Positions 1 to 13,345 of a stretch of DNA of 64,000 bases are shown here, in pieces. The stretch is from positions 14,630,810 to 14,694,809 of the forward strand of contig NC_051439.1 in assembly GCF_001649575.2 (NCBI RefSeq), written 5' to 3'. This DNA is from Kryptolebias marmoratus (Eukaryota; Chordata; Actinopteri; Cyprinodontiformes; Rivulidae). The first letter of the stretch is position 1. Every line of letters starts with the position of its first letter. A program made the translations under genes and the position numbers. The notes beneath the pieces are model-generated. The model made no database searches. It was not told where the DNA came from and saw only the letters and a list, made by a program, of their open reading frames with translations.

Positions 1-141
1 GAGCTATAGCAACTGAAAACAAGAATTGTCATGCCTTATATGGAGAGATGATTTAATTTGATTATAACTTAAATTATTAATTGTTCTGCCAGATGGTGTG
101 TTGAAACTGAATGATTTTCTAGTCAATTGGTTCATCTACAG

Positions 142-333
142 CAATGGCGTCCAACCCCGGGCCTGGAGGGCCACTATCCTGCATATTGAAGTTGTTTCCC
201 TGCTCTTCAGCAGGTCTTTAAGTTCTGCAGAAGCCTGTTAATCACTCAGTCATTCAAATCAGGTGTGTCATAGCAGATAAACACCTAAACGTGCAGGATA
301 GTGGCCCTCCAGGACAAGGATTGGACACTACTG
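142..333. mobile_element. hAT-type MITE with intact 8-bp target-site duplication
   Basis: A 192-bp element is flanked by perfect direct repeats of ATCTACAG at 134-141 and 334-341. Its ends are inverted repeats of about 45 bp; the inner part (CTGGAGGGCCACTATCCTGC and its complement) is nearly perfect, while the outer part has a few mismatches. There is no coding capacity. An 8-bp duplication with inverted ends is the signature of the hAT superfamily, and the 'cctggagggccactatcctgca' type of terminus is familiar from teleost genomes. The perfect duplication suggests a fairly young insertion. Mobilisation would need a hAT transposase supplied from elsewhere. Confidence 0.85.
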
Positions 334-341
334 ATCTACAG

Positions 342-2000
342 ACTATAGATAGAAATGGATTCATACAAAGTTTTTTTTATATATATAATTTGTGGTTTAA
401 AAGGAATGTAGTCTTGTTCATTTAAACCTGCATCTACAAAAAGGTTTCCTCCTTTTGAACTTCCTGCATCAACTGGTTTTTCATCCCTATTTATATTAAC
501 ATTTTATGCATCTTAAATTGGATGACATTAGAAAAAAAAGTGCAGCATTCAATTTTATTTTATTTTTTTCCCCTCAAACATTGGATGAAAAGACAGGACA
601 TACTTAAAACATGGGTAATGTTAAAAAACCTATAGACATTTTATTACATACACAGACCTTTAAACAAAAGCCTTTCTGTCCTCCTGAGGAAGACTAATTG
701 TTGGTTTAATGTGTGACTAATTCTAGAGCTAAAAGACAGAAAGAAATGTCAGCCATCGTTCAAAACCAAAGCACGACAAAGGCATAAATCTGTAGACATA
801 CATTACAAAAGACAAATAAATGTACTTCACATCCCTGATCATCACGCTGAACACTTTACCATCTGTCAGAAGGACCTCTCCTTTACTTCATTCAGCAAAG
901 AGGTGATGTATTATGTCTGAGTTTAGTTATTAGATTGCACCTTTTTTAGATGGCAAAATAAAATGGCATAAACATAGGAAAATATGGACAAGAGAACACT
1001 GAGCACTGAATGTGCAGTAATGTCTAAAGAATTTGAGCTGTTTTCTAATAAAATAAAGACTTTAAAAGGACTGGAACTAGAAAATGTCACCTTACCATAA
1101 CTTTGAAGTCTCACATTCACACTTTCCATCATAATATTGTTTTAGGGATTGTGGTCAAGAGTGAGTGACGTTTTTATGCAACTGCAGAAATGCAGCTTTA
1201 AGGCTTTAAGCTATCCAATCTGGAAATTATTTGAGTTTTTGACCTTCGAGTTTCGAAGCGATTGCCGAACCATTTTTTAACGATTCTCTCGGTGACGTTC
1301 TCAAAGTGAAAAACAGCAACAAACAGACCTGCAAACACGCAGCGCTGACAGCTTTAACTTCAGCCGGAGAGTTCGTTTTGTCTTTACGTACTGCCAACAA
1401 TCTCGTGTGAAAACAAACAAAATTGTTAAAAACAAGGGGAAGAAGCATATATTAGAAAATGACGTGTTCCTTTCGCACAATCAACATCGGTGCTGCAAGT
1501 TATTATTCCCCTTTTAGATTAAATGTGAGGAGCTCTGGCGATGTTGTAACAGCACATAAAAACACACAAAGCTACGTATTGCAAATTAAACCGGTGCTGG
1601 AAAAAAACACACACATACAAAAATACGCCATTGTGTTTTGGGTTTAAAGTAGTTTCAGTAAATACTAAAATCTTTACCTGTTTTGGGTAATTACTAGCTT
1701 TAAGAGAAGTTATTGTCTAACAGTTTAATGAGTTTTGTTGAAATATAATTTTCATCATATAAAAATAAATACATATGGTACATCCAACACTATATTCCAC
1801 TCTAAACTAAAGGAGAAAACTAACTTGGGAACTTAAACACTGAGCTAGAGTTAGAAAAGCTGGGCTGGTGATAACTCTTAATGTCAGAGGCAGATAACTT
1901 TTTTTCCTTTTATTTTTAAAGCAGCACCTGTTTATTTTTAGATGCACGTTGTTTTGTAATGTTCTAGGAAGATAGTAAATTATTCCAAGCATCTAGAGAG
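342..2000. other. intergenic, no gene seen
   Basis: AT-rich single-copy-looking sequence. Open frames here are short (below 75 codons), lack recognisable motifs and are not bounded by convincing splice sites. I see no RNA gene. Confidence 0.6.
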
Positions 2001-2009
2001 ATTTTTCCA

Positions 2010-2346
2010 CAGCTCATCTGTGGATTTATGCCGTCTCCGTGTCTTGTTTCTCAACGTAATCCCAGATTTACTCCATGATGTTGAGATCAAGACCCGCCGG
2101 CTCCCATCTGTGTTCTTGCGGATCAATCTTTATGACTTTAACCCTGCTCTTGTTGTAGTTACCGATTCTGCAGAACTCAGTGTGCATTTGGAACAGAAGA
2201 AAATAACCCAACAGGGCGACTGTAGTTGAAGCAGGAGAATAAAACATCATATTAAGTAGCACAACAAAGGCCTGACCCCTGGAGATGGGCACTCGCTCCC
2301 TGTGACGCTGCACGGAAAAGCAGGTAAAGAAAATGGATGGAGGGAT
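2010..2346 (+). repeat. degenerate dispersed repeat ending in a GGAT-rich tail
   Basis: The right part (about 2272-2346) has the wording of a widespread fish SINE-like element: a 'ggagatgggcactcgctccc' type block, then 'aagaaaatggatgg' and an irregular GGAT tail. A better-preserved relative lies at 41058-41250. The left part (2010-2230) resembles the body of a fish transposon, but I cannot place its family. No intact reading frame is present. Confidence 0.45.
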
Positions 2347-2470
2347 GGATGTAGCACAAAAAAAACAACATTTTAAAATGTATATTTTAAGAATTATTTG
2401 GGACATGGTAATCAAACATTTAAACCTTATACAGCCAAGTGCAAGCCCAGCTTTTAGATCATTTTCTCAA

Positions 2471-2498
2471 CAGCTTCATGTGTGGCAACATGAAGCTG
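2471..2498. repeat. perfect 11-bp stem hairpin
   Basis: CAGCTTCATGT at 2471-2481 is the exact reverse complement of ACATGAAGCTG at 2488-2498, separated by a 6-base loop. It is too short for a typical microRNA precursor. It lies in gene-free sequence. Confidence 0.6.
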
Positions 2499-2599
2499 TC
2501 GGCCAAGTGCTTCTTAATCTCTGCACTGCAGGAACTTTAAAAAAAAATAAGGAAATAATAAATCTGTACACCTCCCTACATTTACAAGCTATTTAACAA

Positions 2600-5500
2600 G
2601 CCCAAAATAGGCAGTTTCCAAGCTGAAAATTCCCTCCCTGATGGGAAATGTCTTATCTGGATTTCAAATTTTAAACTGCTGCAAAGTTGATTTAAAGTTT
2701 TTCCGCTTTGTTTAAATTGTTTCTCCATTTGGTTCATCCGTACGAAAAAAACAGTTTTGCTTTTTGCTGTTTTGTGCTCATTTTTCAGTCTTTAAATTCA
2801 TTCAAATGATAGTCAGGCTTGAGAGCATGATGTCTGAGACTAATCAAAGCTCTTTTCTCCATCTGCACTGACCAGCAGCTTCTGGTCTGAGAGTTCAGAG
2901 GGGAGACGGGCCTCTTTGATTGAACGGGACGGTCTACACACACAGGAGAACTTGACCTGTGTGAGTCACTTGTCAGCTTTTAAATGCGTTTGCTACTCCA
3001 GGGGGCAAATTCATCCCAAAAGAAATGACCTTTTCTTTCTTCTCCCCATCTGTGAAACTGGTTAAACTTTGGGAGGCCTTGTTGAAATAAGAGCAAGACT
3101 TAATTGACTTAAGCAACTGAATGTGCACTTGCAGGCAGAGTTTGACCACCAGATGATTTCTAAATGGCCATTTGGTTCAACAGACAGAGCTATTTACGGC
3201 AGCAATTATTCTTATCTTAACCAAACACAACAAACATTGGGGGGGAAAGTCGAGGAATGTGTGAAATATTGCTTGAGAAAAGAAAAACAAACAGCTGCCT
3301 CCCTGAGCAGCGCACCAGGAAAGGGTCTTTTTTAGGTTAACCAGCTCCCCTCCTCTGCAGCTCGACACAGGTCCAAAGTCCAGATGAGATTTAGGGTCAG
3401 CCAAGTTCACGCTTTTTTAAAAGAACTCCTTGTGAACGTGATAAATTAATGGCAAAGGCTGGTTTTGACAAATTTGGAGAGTAAAATAGTCACGTCAGTG
3501 CACCTGGATGGCAGCATATGTTTCTGCAGAACCTTCTCAGCATTAAAGCTGCCTCCACAGATGTGCAGGTTACCTCACATCTGTGCACTAAAACACCCAT
3601 AGTGTCACAGATGCAGGTTTATGAAGTATGCACTGATTACAAGCTGGATTTTTCATGTTCATCCCTGACTTTGACTCCTCGCAGTTTTTAATTTCACCTC
3701 AGCGCATATTAAACTAGTTTGTGTCAATTATTTTTTAAGTTGCATTACTCAGAATCACAACTGTGTTAATGGTAACACCATTACCACAACATATGTTCAT
3801 AGGTTTGATACATTCAGTCTTTTACATCCAAGCTTGTTGCCTAACAGTTACATAAGACTGTGGACCATTTTGAGGTATTTCAACATTTTCTTTTTCGTTG
3901 TTATACAAGCATTGCACACTTTTTTATTTTTTGCAGCTGTCCAGATTTATTTGAAATGCTTTGCTCGAGTCAACACATTTACCCAAAAAGGCATTCAGTT
4001 TGGGATTCCGCTTTTATTGTGTTGTTTTTGCACTTTTTTGAAAACAAATGCAGGAATTAACTGATTCTAAAAATCGTGTGTCTGTTTCTTACTTCCATTT
4101 GAATAAAATAAATTAAAGTTTTAGGATTTTTTTATCTTGTATATTACCAAATATAATAGTTTATTTTATTAAATATATTTGTTTTGAACCTTTTGGGAAA
4201 ACAGTTTTGACATATAAATACAGCCACACCTGAAAATAACTTGTTTGAGGCAAATACTGTTCATCCCACATTTAATTCCTTAAAATTAAAAAGTTAAGAT
4301 TATTCTTATTATTTTATCTAAGTTGACAAACTAAAGGTGAAATGAATAGGAATATAGTAATTGTATGTTTCATATTTATAGGGGAGGAACCGTATGCTCT
4401 AAATGCCAAAATTTCTCCAAAGTCTGCAGAAAAGCATTCAAAGCACATGATTTTAAAAGTTCTAAACAGCCCCTGATAGCCTTAATTTAACCTTCAGCAA
4501 TATTTGTAGTATTTTTTTGCTTTGTTTCTATTCCTAAACCAAGTCATGCATTTGTAAAATGGTGTCACCATTCACATTTAAAGGTTCTGCAGGGTGAATG
4601 GGAAAAGACTGGTAGGCTATAGGTCTTAAACAGCTGGACGTGTGCATTTATTGGAAGCAGATGTGGATCGGAATGTCCACCAGATGGAAAATCTGATTGT
4701 GTCTGTACCTTTAAAGTAATAGGGTACTTAACAGCCAAAGGTTTACTCAGTCAATCTGAAAGAAGGAAAGGGGGAAAAAAAGCCTTCTGGAAAATTGTGG
4801 GATTAACACTCTAAGAGCACCCGACTCTTTTCTGCAGCTCTGTTGACCTCATGAGTCCTTTGGGCACGCTTATTGCATATTTTTCTGATCTTCACATTAG
4901 ATACAAAATTAGAACACGAAGCAGCGGGAGTTTAGTGTCATGTTTTCTCCTGTAGATGTGTTAGGGTTGTGGCCCGGCACACTTTTCCATATGGTGTTTG
5001 TCTGCACATTCTCCAGCCAGAAGAATTTCAGGACAAGCCATTTTAGTACTTTGTGTCCGTCTGTACTTCGATGATATCATTTTACCATAAGGCCGAGTTC
5101 CTGACACAGTTCTTGAATTGTGTGGAAAACTCTGCGTTCACCGAGACAGCAAGGTTCATAAACACCAGCGTAAACTGGAGGTATACACTGGTTCAATGAG
5201 AAACATGGACTGCGCTGTTTGTGAACTCTTCCCGGAAACTGTGTAAACGTGAGGTTTTTTTTTCAGGGCAAAGACTGCATTCAGGTAAAGACAACTCTCA
5301 GTTTTGCTACTGGATCCCAGATTATGCCCCGTCTGGTGCAGTGCACAGCAATCAACGCTTCAGGTATTATACTTTGTGAGCATTTTGCCATAATGTTGCA
5401 ATTACATAGCAGGGCAACAAAATGCTTTACCTCGTGCTCCGTCGCTCAACACAGGGGGATATATTTATTGTGAATTCAACATGCAATCATGGAAAATTTG

Positions 5501-8500
5501 CGAGCATACCACTGCACAAACCTCTGTGAAGACATTAAATAGCAACAATCCTCCTGCTAAACCACTTAGTGCTCGGAGCGCTGTTGATCTTGCTCTTGAG
5601 ATACAAAGATATCCATCCCACGAATGCCGGGGATTTGGACTATTAATGGTTTTGACTTCTGTTTGGTCTTGTGCTCATGTTATTTCCAACATGAGCTCCT
5701 CACCAAACCAAAACGGCTCCGACTCACCCCCGAGCCGACATCCGTGACAGTGTCTTTTTCGATAGCTTTGCAATATGATCTGCAGGCTGCCCATCGACGA
5801 GCTGAAACAGTTTACAGAATTAGATCATGTCTTTTTAAGCATCCAGCAACATAACTGTGGCGAGTCTGAAGGGGTCATTAACAACCATTTGAAACTTTCT
5901 CAATGGATACGTTGCCTGCAACACGTCATGTCTGAGCTTCACACATTACTTCACAGTGGCTGTGTTTGAGTTCTCCTAAAGTCACCATTCAGCCCCATTA
6001 AAACTAACGCTGTCTGGCAAAGATTCATTTGGAGGTCGTATCAAAGAGCTGGATGTATGTAAAATCCTAAAAGAGATCAAGTCTGTTTTAATGGCATTCA
6101 TCTGTTAGTACGTCACAAATCAAAAAGAGAACACAGATCCAAATCACAAAAGATGTTCACATATCAATAAAGTTGTTCTTTGCCAAAAAAAAAGTCTCAG
6201 TTTGGCTTGTCCCCTCTTTCACACTGGTGCTCTGCACGCCTGGTTTTATTTGTGCGTTGAGTAGGAACATTTTATTGATTGACTAGAAAAGATTACTGAT
6301 GATAGCATTAAAACAATGTGATCTTCCCCTCAGGTTTGCTGAGTGTGGATCCTTAAATACAGCATTTGGTTACTGAGAAAATAAATATCTTTCTGAGAAA
6401 CCAATGACACTAAACATGCTCAGTGAATAACGACCGCAGCACTTAACTGTCAAAAAGTTTCACTTTTACTTTTCTGCAAACCTCGGTACACTCTGTACAT
6501 TTCTGAGCATCATGAGTGTGTGCACTCAGATGTAAAAATGTCTTCCAGAGACATTCAAGAGTACCTCATAAACCAGTAACAAAACCATATGGAGCTTAAA
6601 GACATAATGTACTTTTGTCTTGAAGGGCATGGTTCAAATCTGGGGGTTTGCCTTAAAAGCTGCAGTTTGATCACCGAGAAATAAAACAAAACGGTTAACA
6701 AAATGGATGTTTAATTATGTATAAAGTTAACCTTAATATAAAACACTTCCATTGTTGAAAGTCAGCTGAAGAGGCCAAAATGTTTTAATCAGAATTAGAG
6801 ATCTGCACTTATAATTAAACATCTATATGGAGAGGGAAGAGGAATTTTCAAATGACCTCATGCTACATTGCTCCAAATAAATGACTGTGTTGCTCTAAAT
6901 CAGCTCAGTGTTCAAGTTCATTCAAAAAAAAAAGTCTTGTTTGCTTTAAACATAATGTACATTTCTGAAAATAGGAGCGAAAAACAAGTGGCGACTATGT
7001 AATGAACTGTGGACTTTTTTTCATATGTTTTGTCTTCGGGGCACTATATTTCTATGATTAGAACCATTCATCTACCTCTGGGAAGGTTGTCTAATCACGG
7101 AAACATCTGTGATTGAGCTACTGTTGAACAACATGGAGGATTTGACCTTGTGCTTCTGTCTTTTTTTCCTGCACTGCAGACATCTGGTGCTGTATTGTTG
7201 GCGGTGAGTCCAAGTTCTTTGTGTGTTTATCTTTGGAGGTAACTTAGTTTACCACTTTACAGCGGCAAAAACATGTTCTTTATGCACTGGGTGTTTGTGG
7301 TTTCAGATCCAACCCGTTTGGTTCTGCTAAAACTAAACTCTGCCCTGTTTTGCCTTTGAAAATATTGTTTTCCATCACTGCAGCTTAAACCTTTCTAATC
7401 GGTTCATGTCTCAAAAATATATCCAGTGACTTTGTAACCCTGATCATAGCAAGGGTTCGGCATGTGCATGAGCAGCCGTGTGGTTTGGCCTTTCTTCCCC
7501 TGATGGCGTTCATTACATTAATAACTGGAGGAGAACAAAAAAGCTATAAACATGTCTGAATTTGACAAAATGCGCCACTCATCAGCATCCAAATTATCCC
7601 CTGTTTATTAGGGCCTCATTGTAAACAGGCACAACAGGAGTAGTAAGTATAAGACAACCGCAGAGGCCCAATTACGCTCCTTTATGAGGAGATTTTCCAC
7701 GGCTTTTACCATGAAACCGTAGTCAGTTTTATCATGTAGAGACCTTTGGGACACTTCCATGCAGCCAGAGAGAAGACATGAAGAATGGATTCTAACATGG
7801 ATGCAATTAAAATGTCTGGAGCAACATGTTACATAAGAATTTAACCCGGGTTTCTATGGAGCTGGGTGTTTTGTTGGAGCAGGAAATGAACTTCCATTTA
7901 TTTATTGAACAAAATGTACTGTTTTCATGTAAAGGTTGATCATAAAACACCTAATCTCAGACCCACATTGACCTGAAAAAACCCTGTTTTTATTACCTAA
8001 CTTTTGTGAATGTACATCCTCTTCCATTTTATTTTATTTTTTGTGTGCTTGACTACAGACGTTTCTTGGCACTGAAGGGACCACATAGTGACTCAAGCGC
8101 AACATTGTGTTTCTAATAAAAGAAGTACCATTTATTCAAATGTCCACAATAATCATAAATAAAGGATATTTGGTTGCTGCTGAAGCTAATGTTGCAATAA
8201 TGGATCTTGTCCCTCATTTGAACACGAGTAAAGGAATTGGAATGGATCTTCAATTGAAAATGTGCACCCTGCCCTCCAGTGATTTTCCTAGAAAATGTGC
8301 TGTTTTTTAGCTCATAAAAATGTTATATTGTAGAAATAAAAAATGTCCTTGGGGACACATGTTGCTGAAGACCTTTTATGGCCAAAATGAAGGAAGAAAC
8401 ACCTTTCAGGATCCAACCACATCCTTCCAACAGGACAGGGAACTAAGTTTTGCCACTAATCTCCAATACTGACCACTCACTTCAATACGAGTTGACTAAC

Positions 8501-10054
8501 TTGCATGGTGTTCCGAATATGCATTCTGATATATATGAAGGTAATTGTAAGATTATTAAGTCCTGTGGTGCAATGAATTCCTTTTGTATATTACTTCAGG
8601 CTTAAACATTTTCAATTTATTTACATTTGTGAAAGCTAAAAATAAAAAAAAGACCGTCTGAATGCAAATATTTTTGAAATCTGTTCTATTTAACTAAAAA
8701 TAGCAGCAATCTCCCTGCCTGAATGTGAACTCTTTAAGACGTTCTTTAGCGTGCCACACACCAGGAATTAAAAACCGCGACGCCTTTAAAGTCAAGGCGT
8801 ATCGTACCTCCGGGATTTATTTTTCCCCAGCGGCTCACTTTATAGAGCAGTAATTACAGATTTCTCATTTCCATAAATTGGTCGTATAAACCAAGACAAA
8901 CAGGGAACAAAAGCTTTGTAGTCCAATGAGTCTCAGCTTTTGTGTCGCCCTTTGAGATCCAAAACTCTGACTATCCTTCACTCAGATAAAAATAAATAAA
9001 TGAACCTTCAGTTTCGCACCATATCTTGGGCGGCTGAACGTAATAGTCATGCAAATAAATGGAATAATTATTTGGGTGTCTGTCTGCTCCTGCTGCTTGT
9101 TCATTCTAGGTGGTAAAAGTGACTAAACCGGTATCTGTGGCAGGAACGCTGCGGCCAACCACAGCTATGAACGAGAGAAGCTTCACATAAACACAGCTGA
9201 CTTGTTTTTATCCATTTTTTATAAAGATTTAAACAAGACCGCTTTTACACATTGTATTTATCACTTCAGGTTTCTCAGCACGCTTTGAGTCAACAATCTG
9301 TGTGGTTCAAAGAGCACATGGTCCCCAGATTTAACAACACAATGTGTCTAGGAATTTGTTTATTTCAATTTTTCAGAAATCCACTTTATTGACAGTTTGT
9401 GACAACATCAGCTTCCAGACAAACTGAAGGAAAAAAATACTGTATATTGTCTTTGAGGACCCACCAGAGAGTAAGAGTGAATTACAACATTTCTTGGTCA
9501 TTTTTCAGAGTCTGAGGCTCAAACTTAAGCTGGAGGGACTGTTCAGACTGCAGCCAGGATTCCTCCCGAGAAGAATTGTGCTGCCATCAACAGCAGCCAC
9601 AGCTGGAGAGGATATAAAGTCTCTTTTTTCGGCTTGGTGTAACATTTATCTGCCTTTATTTCGGAATCTGGCAGCGGCTGACAGTTTTGTCTTCAAACCT
9701 TGTGCCAAGTGCCACGTTACAAAACTTTACTTAATCTGAACAAGAGTCAATGAATTTCATTTTTGTGTAAAAAAACAAACAAATAAACTAGAAAACCCTC
9801 AGCAAAACCATGCAACAATTAGATTGTTTCTTGCCATCAATCAGTAGTTTCTGGGAAGCTGAAACTGTTTTGAATAACTGCAAATATTTTCTGGATTGCA
9901 TTAGTTAGATTCTGATCAGTTTTGAGTTGTTTTAGAACCAGGTGGCCTCAGGCTGAACATCATTTTCTTTAAAGTTTACCAGTTCCAATATTTTTACTTG
10001 TGCAAACAACAGATTGCATGCACAGGATACAGTATGTACCAAAGGAAGGTGCAA
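2600..10054. other. intergenic, no gene recognised; two microexon-like sites
   Basis: No open frame over about 90 codons and none with a recognisable domain. Two very short intervals are bounded by good plus-strand splice signals, 5267-5284 (18 nt) and 7180-7203 (24 nt). They are discussed as findings and are not called as exons. A small inverted repeat TAATGGT/ACCATTA lies around 3768-3784. Homopolymer and AT-rich runs are frequent. Confidence 0.55.
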
Positions 10055-10605
10055 CTAGGGATGTGCAAGTATCAAATCGGAGTTCCGATTAAAGCAATTT
10101 TTGCCGATCAGAGTACCTGGTACTTTCAGCTTCCGATCCGATACAGCCTATGGTTCAATGTCGAGTCAACCGCACTGCATTACAGCTACTGTACAGCAGC
10201 TGTAATGTGACACCCGTTGTGATGTACAGGTCTGGAAATTAAAGTCGCCTGAGCGACAAATGCGGTTTGCGGTAAAAGATTCACTAACATACTGCAAACA
10301 CTCTACATGGAGGCCACAGATACTTAAACAGTCGCATGTATTGATAGAGAATGAAACAAAACAGTACTGATTTATTAATTAGGTTCATATCTTTCAAAAG
10401 TAATGTCATGAATGAGACCGTTGAGTCTGGCTGAAGAAGTACAATGAATTATTTCCAACAATGTCTTTTGTTGCAAGGAAACACGTCTACATCTGTTGAA
10501 CAAGATGTAAATTATTGTAAATATCAGACTGAGGGTCGATATTGGCGAATCCTTATTTTAAAATGACTTGGATCGTATCAGAAGCAAAAAATCTTAGTGC
10601 TACTG
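10055..10605. mobile_element. diverged non-autonomous DNA transposon (hAT-like)
   Basis: The block opens with 'ctagggatgtgcaagtatc' and GATCxGATA-type motifs and closes with 'gatcgtatcagaagcaaaaaa', the arrangement of old fish hAT derivatives whose ends read 'agggatgtgc...gatc'. An internal inverted repeat (ATTACAGCT at 10179-10187 with AGCTGTAAT at 10198-10206) is perfect. The right terminus is eroded, so boundaries are approximate. A partial relative of its middle occurs at 13225-13345. No transposase frame is seen. Confidence 0.45.
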
Positions 10606-13224
10606 CAGTACTGAATAATATATATTCTTTGTTCTGTCAGAACTAGAACTTTCCAGTGATCAGCATAGTTGAATGCATGTTTTTATTCATATTAGTTTGG
10701 AAATCCACCACTGAGTAATGGTGCACTTCTTAATAAGTTTGCATAAAAAACACTTTTCAATAAATCATTCCATGAAAGAAACATCAAATGCATTCATTTT
10801 ACCTTTTAAGTCAACAACAAAAAAAATAAAAAAATATTCACAAAACTGGGGCTATATTTTTTATGGTTTTATCACTAGAAGGTATTTGTCTATAAAAACT
10901 TCAAAAACTTGGTTCAGAAATATCAAACTTGTTAACACTCCAGCTGCGCAACATTGCTAGCTTTTTCCCGATGCCTCACAGGCAGGTTTTAGTAAATGAT
11001 GGTACTCAAACTGACCCATTTCCAGTAATCAATAAAACAACGACAGATTACGATTACGCTCCTCCTTCAGCCAACGTTTACAGGTCCTTTGATGAATTCC
11101 CCCAGACTGACTTGTCCAGTAAAAAACTAAAGCCGTTGTGAAAGCCATCACACAGACTTGGACCCAATCTGATGTTTACCCTCCACATCTCCGTTGTTTA
11201 TTGGATGATATTTTGTGTTGCTGGACCAGTTCAGGATGGAGTTTTCTACAGAAGATCCCTCAAACCAGACAGAGACAAAAAAAATGCACGAGTATATCAT
11301 GTTTTTATAGTTAACGAACCCAGTGAAATAACTCAAATAGCATACAAACAGAAAAACACAATCAAAATACAGTGAACATGGAAACATAAAGTATCCGGGG
11401 GTTACTCTGTTTGAGGATTTTCCTCAGTTTTTGTTGCTGCATAGCAACCGTGTTTACTCATGCCTATCAAAACAGCCTCTCAGAGGCCACTTTGCACCGC
11501 TAAGAGTCTATTTCTCTTTAACTGTGTACTTTTATGGATAAGTTGTTGCAGCTGTGTGATAAGAAACATAATTGTGCAATCAATAAACACATTCTTCCCC
11601 ATGGTACTAAATAGTAAAACTGGCAATAAAAATATGAATCAGTTTTTCATCCACATCAATACCATTTGGAGTCATTTTTTTTGGAAATGACAAATCGCTC
11701 AATCGTTGTAGACACACTGTTCCATTTTGGTTCCATTTTATACCTGAGTGATTAGTAATGAGCCCAGAAAACCCCACATAATCAAAAGTGGGTGCTTTTC
11801 CTTGATTTTAAAACTCTGACTCATTTTGATTTCAGTAAAAGTCTCATCAGCTCATTAAGATCTACATGGCTCTTTTCAACATTACAGGCAGGATGGAAAA
11901 AGTTTGCTTTGAATTATTTCAGTGAGTCAACTCAGATTCTCAACTGCAGACAACATGTCCTCATAAACGAATATTTTGTTTTTGCAGCGGTCTGTCTTTT
12001 ATTTCCAGTTCTGTGTTTGTCTTCTTGTTTAAATTAGGAACACAACCTGAACAATTGGCTTTGAACAACAATAACAGCCGGGGTTGTTCTCCGTTTCTGG
12101 ATGAACAATCAGCAGATTGTTCAGGTTTGCATGCTGGTGGTACCACTCATACCAGACATTCCAGCCACCTCCACGGACAAATCCCGCATGGCTCAACGCT
12201 TAAGACTTCAGCAAACAAAGGTAGTGATTGCAAAGTTTTCTTATGTAACTAAATCCTGCTTTTCCTGACTCCAGGACGGTGGTTGCCTCTCACAGCAAGA
12301 CGCAGTACAAAGAGGACAACAGCTGCCATAAAAGGTCAAGTCTACTGTGTCAGTACAAATCTTCATAATCTCCCAGGGAGAAATGGTATGTATGCTTATT
12401 AAATGTACTATTGCAGCAAGTTGGTGCACTTTTGTTTCTTTGGGATTTGTTTTTTAATGTTTGATTGCTTTGTATGTGGATGTTTTCAGACAGTAAAAAC
12501 TGCATAGCAGTAATTTGTTTTTCTAAAGAGCTTCTTTCTTGCCCAGTTGTAGAGATTGTGACGAGATTTTCAACTTGCACAATGACTGATCGCTGTTCAC
12601 TTTGGAAGATGTGCTACTGAACCGCAGAGATGCTTCATTGTATCGTCTGGTGGTGATTAAAAGAGATGAGGAAGTTTCTGATTGATCTTCATCCTTGTAG
12701 TGGGAAGAATTCTTTCAAAAACAAAGTGTGTCATCCACCTCATTCTGTTTGTGGTTGGCATGTAAAGTTGAGACTTATATCAGTTAGATTCTTTAAAAAC
12801 GCCCCCTCGCTTAAACTCAGATGCCCCACCATGATTTTCTGACTGGGTTTTGACATTTTTAAATTAGCAAACAGAACATCTGGAAGAAGCTCCATGAGAA
12901 TGAAATACACATTCAGATCTTAAAAGAAATGTTTTCAAGCCTTTGAGATGAAAAACAAGGGAAGATGTCATCTTTCTGAGATAAAACAGGGACATTTCTG
13001 TAGCAAATTAGTGGCGTGGCAGTGAAGTGTGAGGCTTTCATTCATATTCAACAAGAAATTACCTCTGCATGCAAGTTCAACAGAGAAATATTTTGTTTAC
13101 TTACCAAAAAAATGACCTTAACCACCTTATCTACAAATAAACGGAACATTGACATATCCCTTGTGCATTTTACTGTATATAGATAATTGATAGGTACGTT
13201 CTGAGCCAATATGAAGTATTGGAT
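10606..13224. other. intergenic, no gene seen
   Basis: No convincing exon. A hairpin-prone segment at about 12047-12126 begins CCTGAACAAT and ends ATTGTTCAGG (perfect 10-bp inverted ends roughly 60 bp apart), with further internal complementarity (GAACAAC/GTTGTTC). It may be a small MITE remnant, but I could not define a target-site duplication. Confidence 0.5.
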
Positions 13225-13345
13225 CATAGTAGTTTTATGTTGTGTCAGCCACGCCGCTATGCAACTGCTTTACAGCAGCCATGATACAGCACCCATTGTG
13301 ACACACGCCTGGAAATAAAAGTGCCAATTGTGGTTTTCTCAGAGT
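13225..13345. repeat. partial copy of the 10.1-10.6 kb repeat
   Basis: 'cagcacccattgtgacacacgcctggaaataaaagt' here parallels 'gacacccgttgtgatgtacaggtctggaaattaaagt' around 10209-10246, with the same orientation and a matching 'tgcggttt/tgtggttt' downstream. It is therefore a dispersed family member, too decayed to classify alone. Confidence 0.45.

Noticed and set aside
2068..2415. Minus-strand 115-codon frame
   Set aside because: Lies in a degenerate repeat, has no recognisable domain and no splice context.
6625..6650. 'ggttcaaatc' resembling a tRNA T-arm
   Set aside because: No matching acceptor stem, A box or anticodon arm around it; no tRNA supported anywhere in the window.
9494..9739. 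Possible exon after TTTTTCAG at about 9508
   Set aside because: Open for 81 codons but with no recognisable family, no convincing donor and no neighbouring exon.
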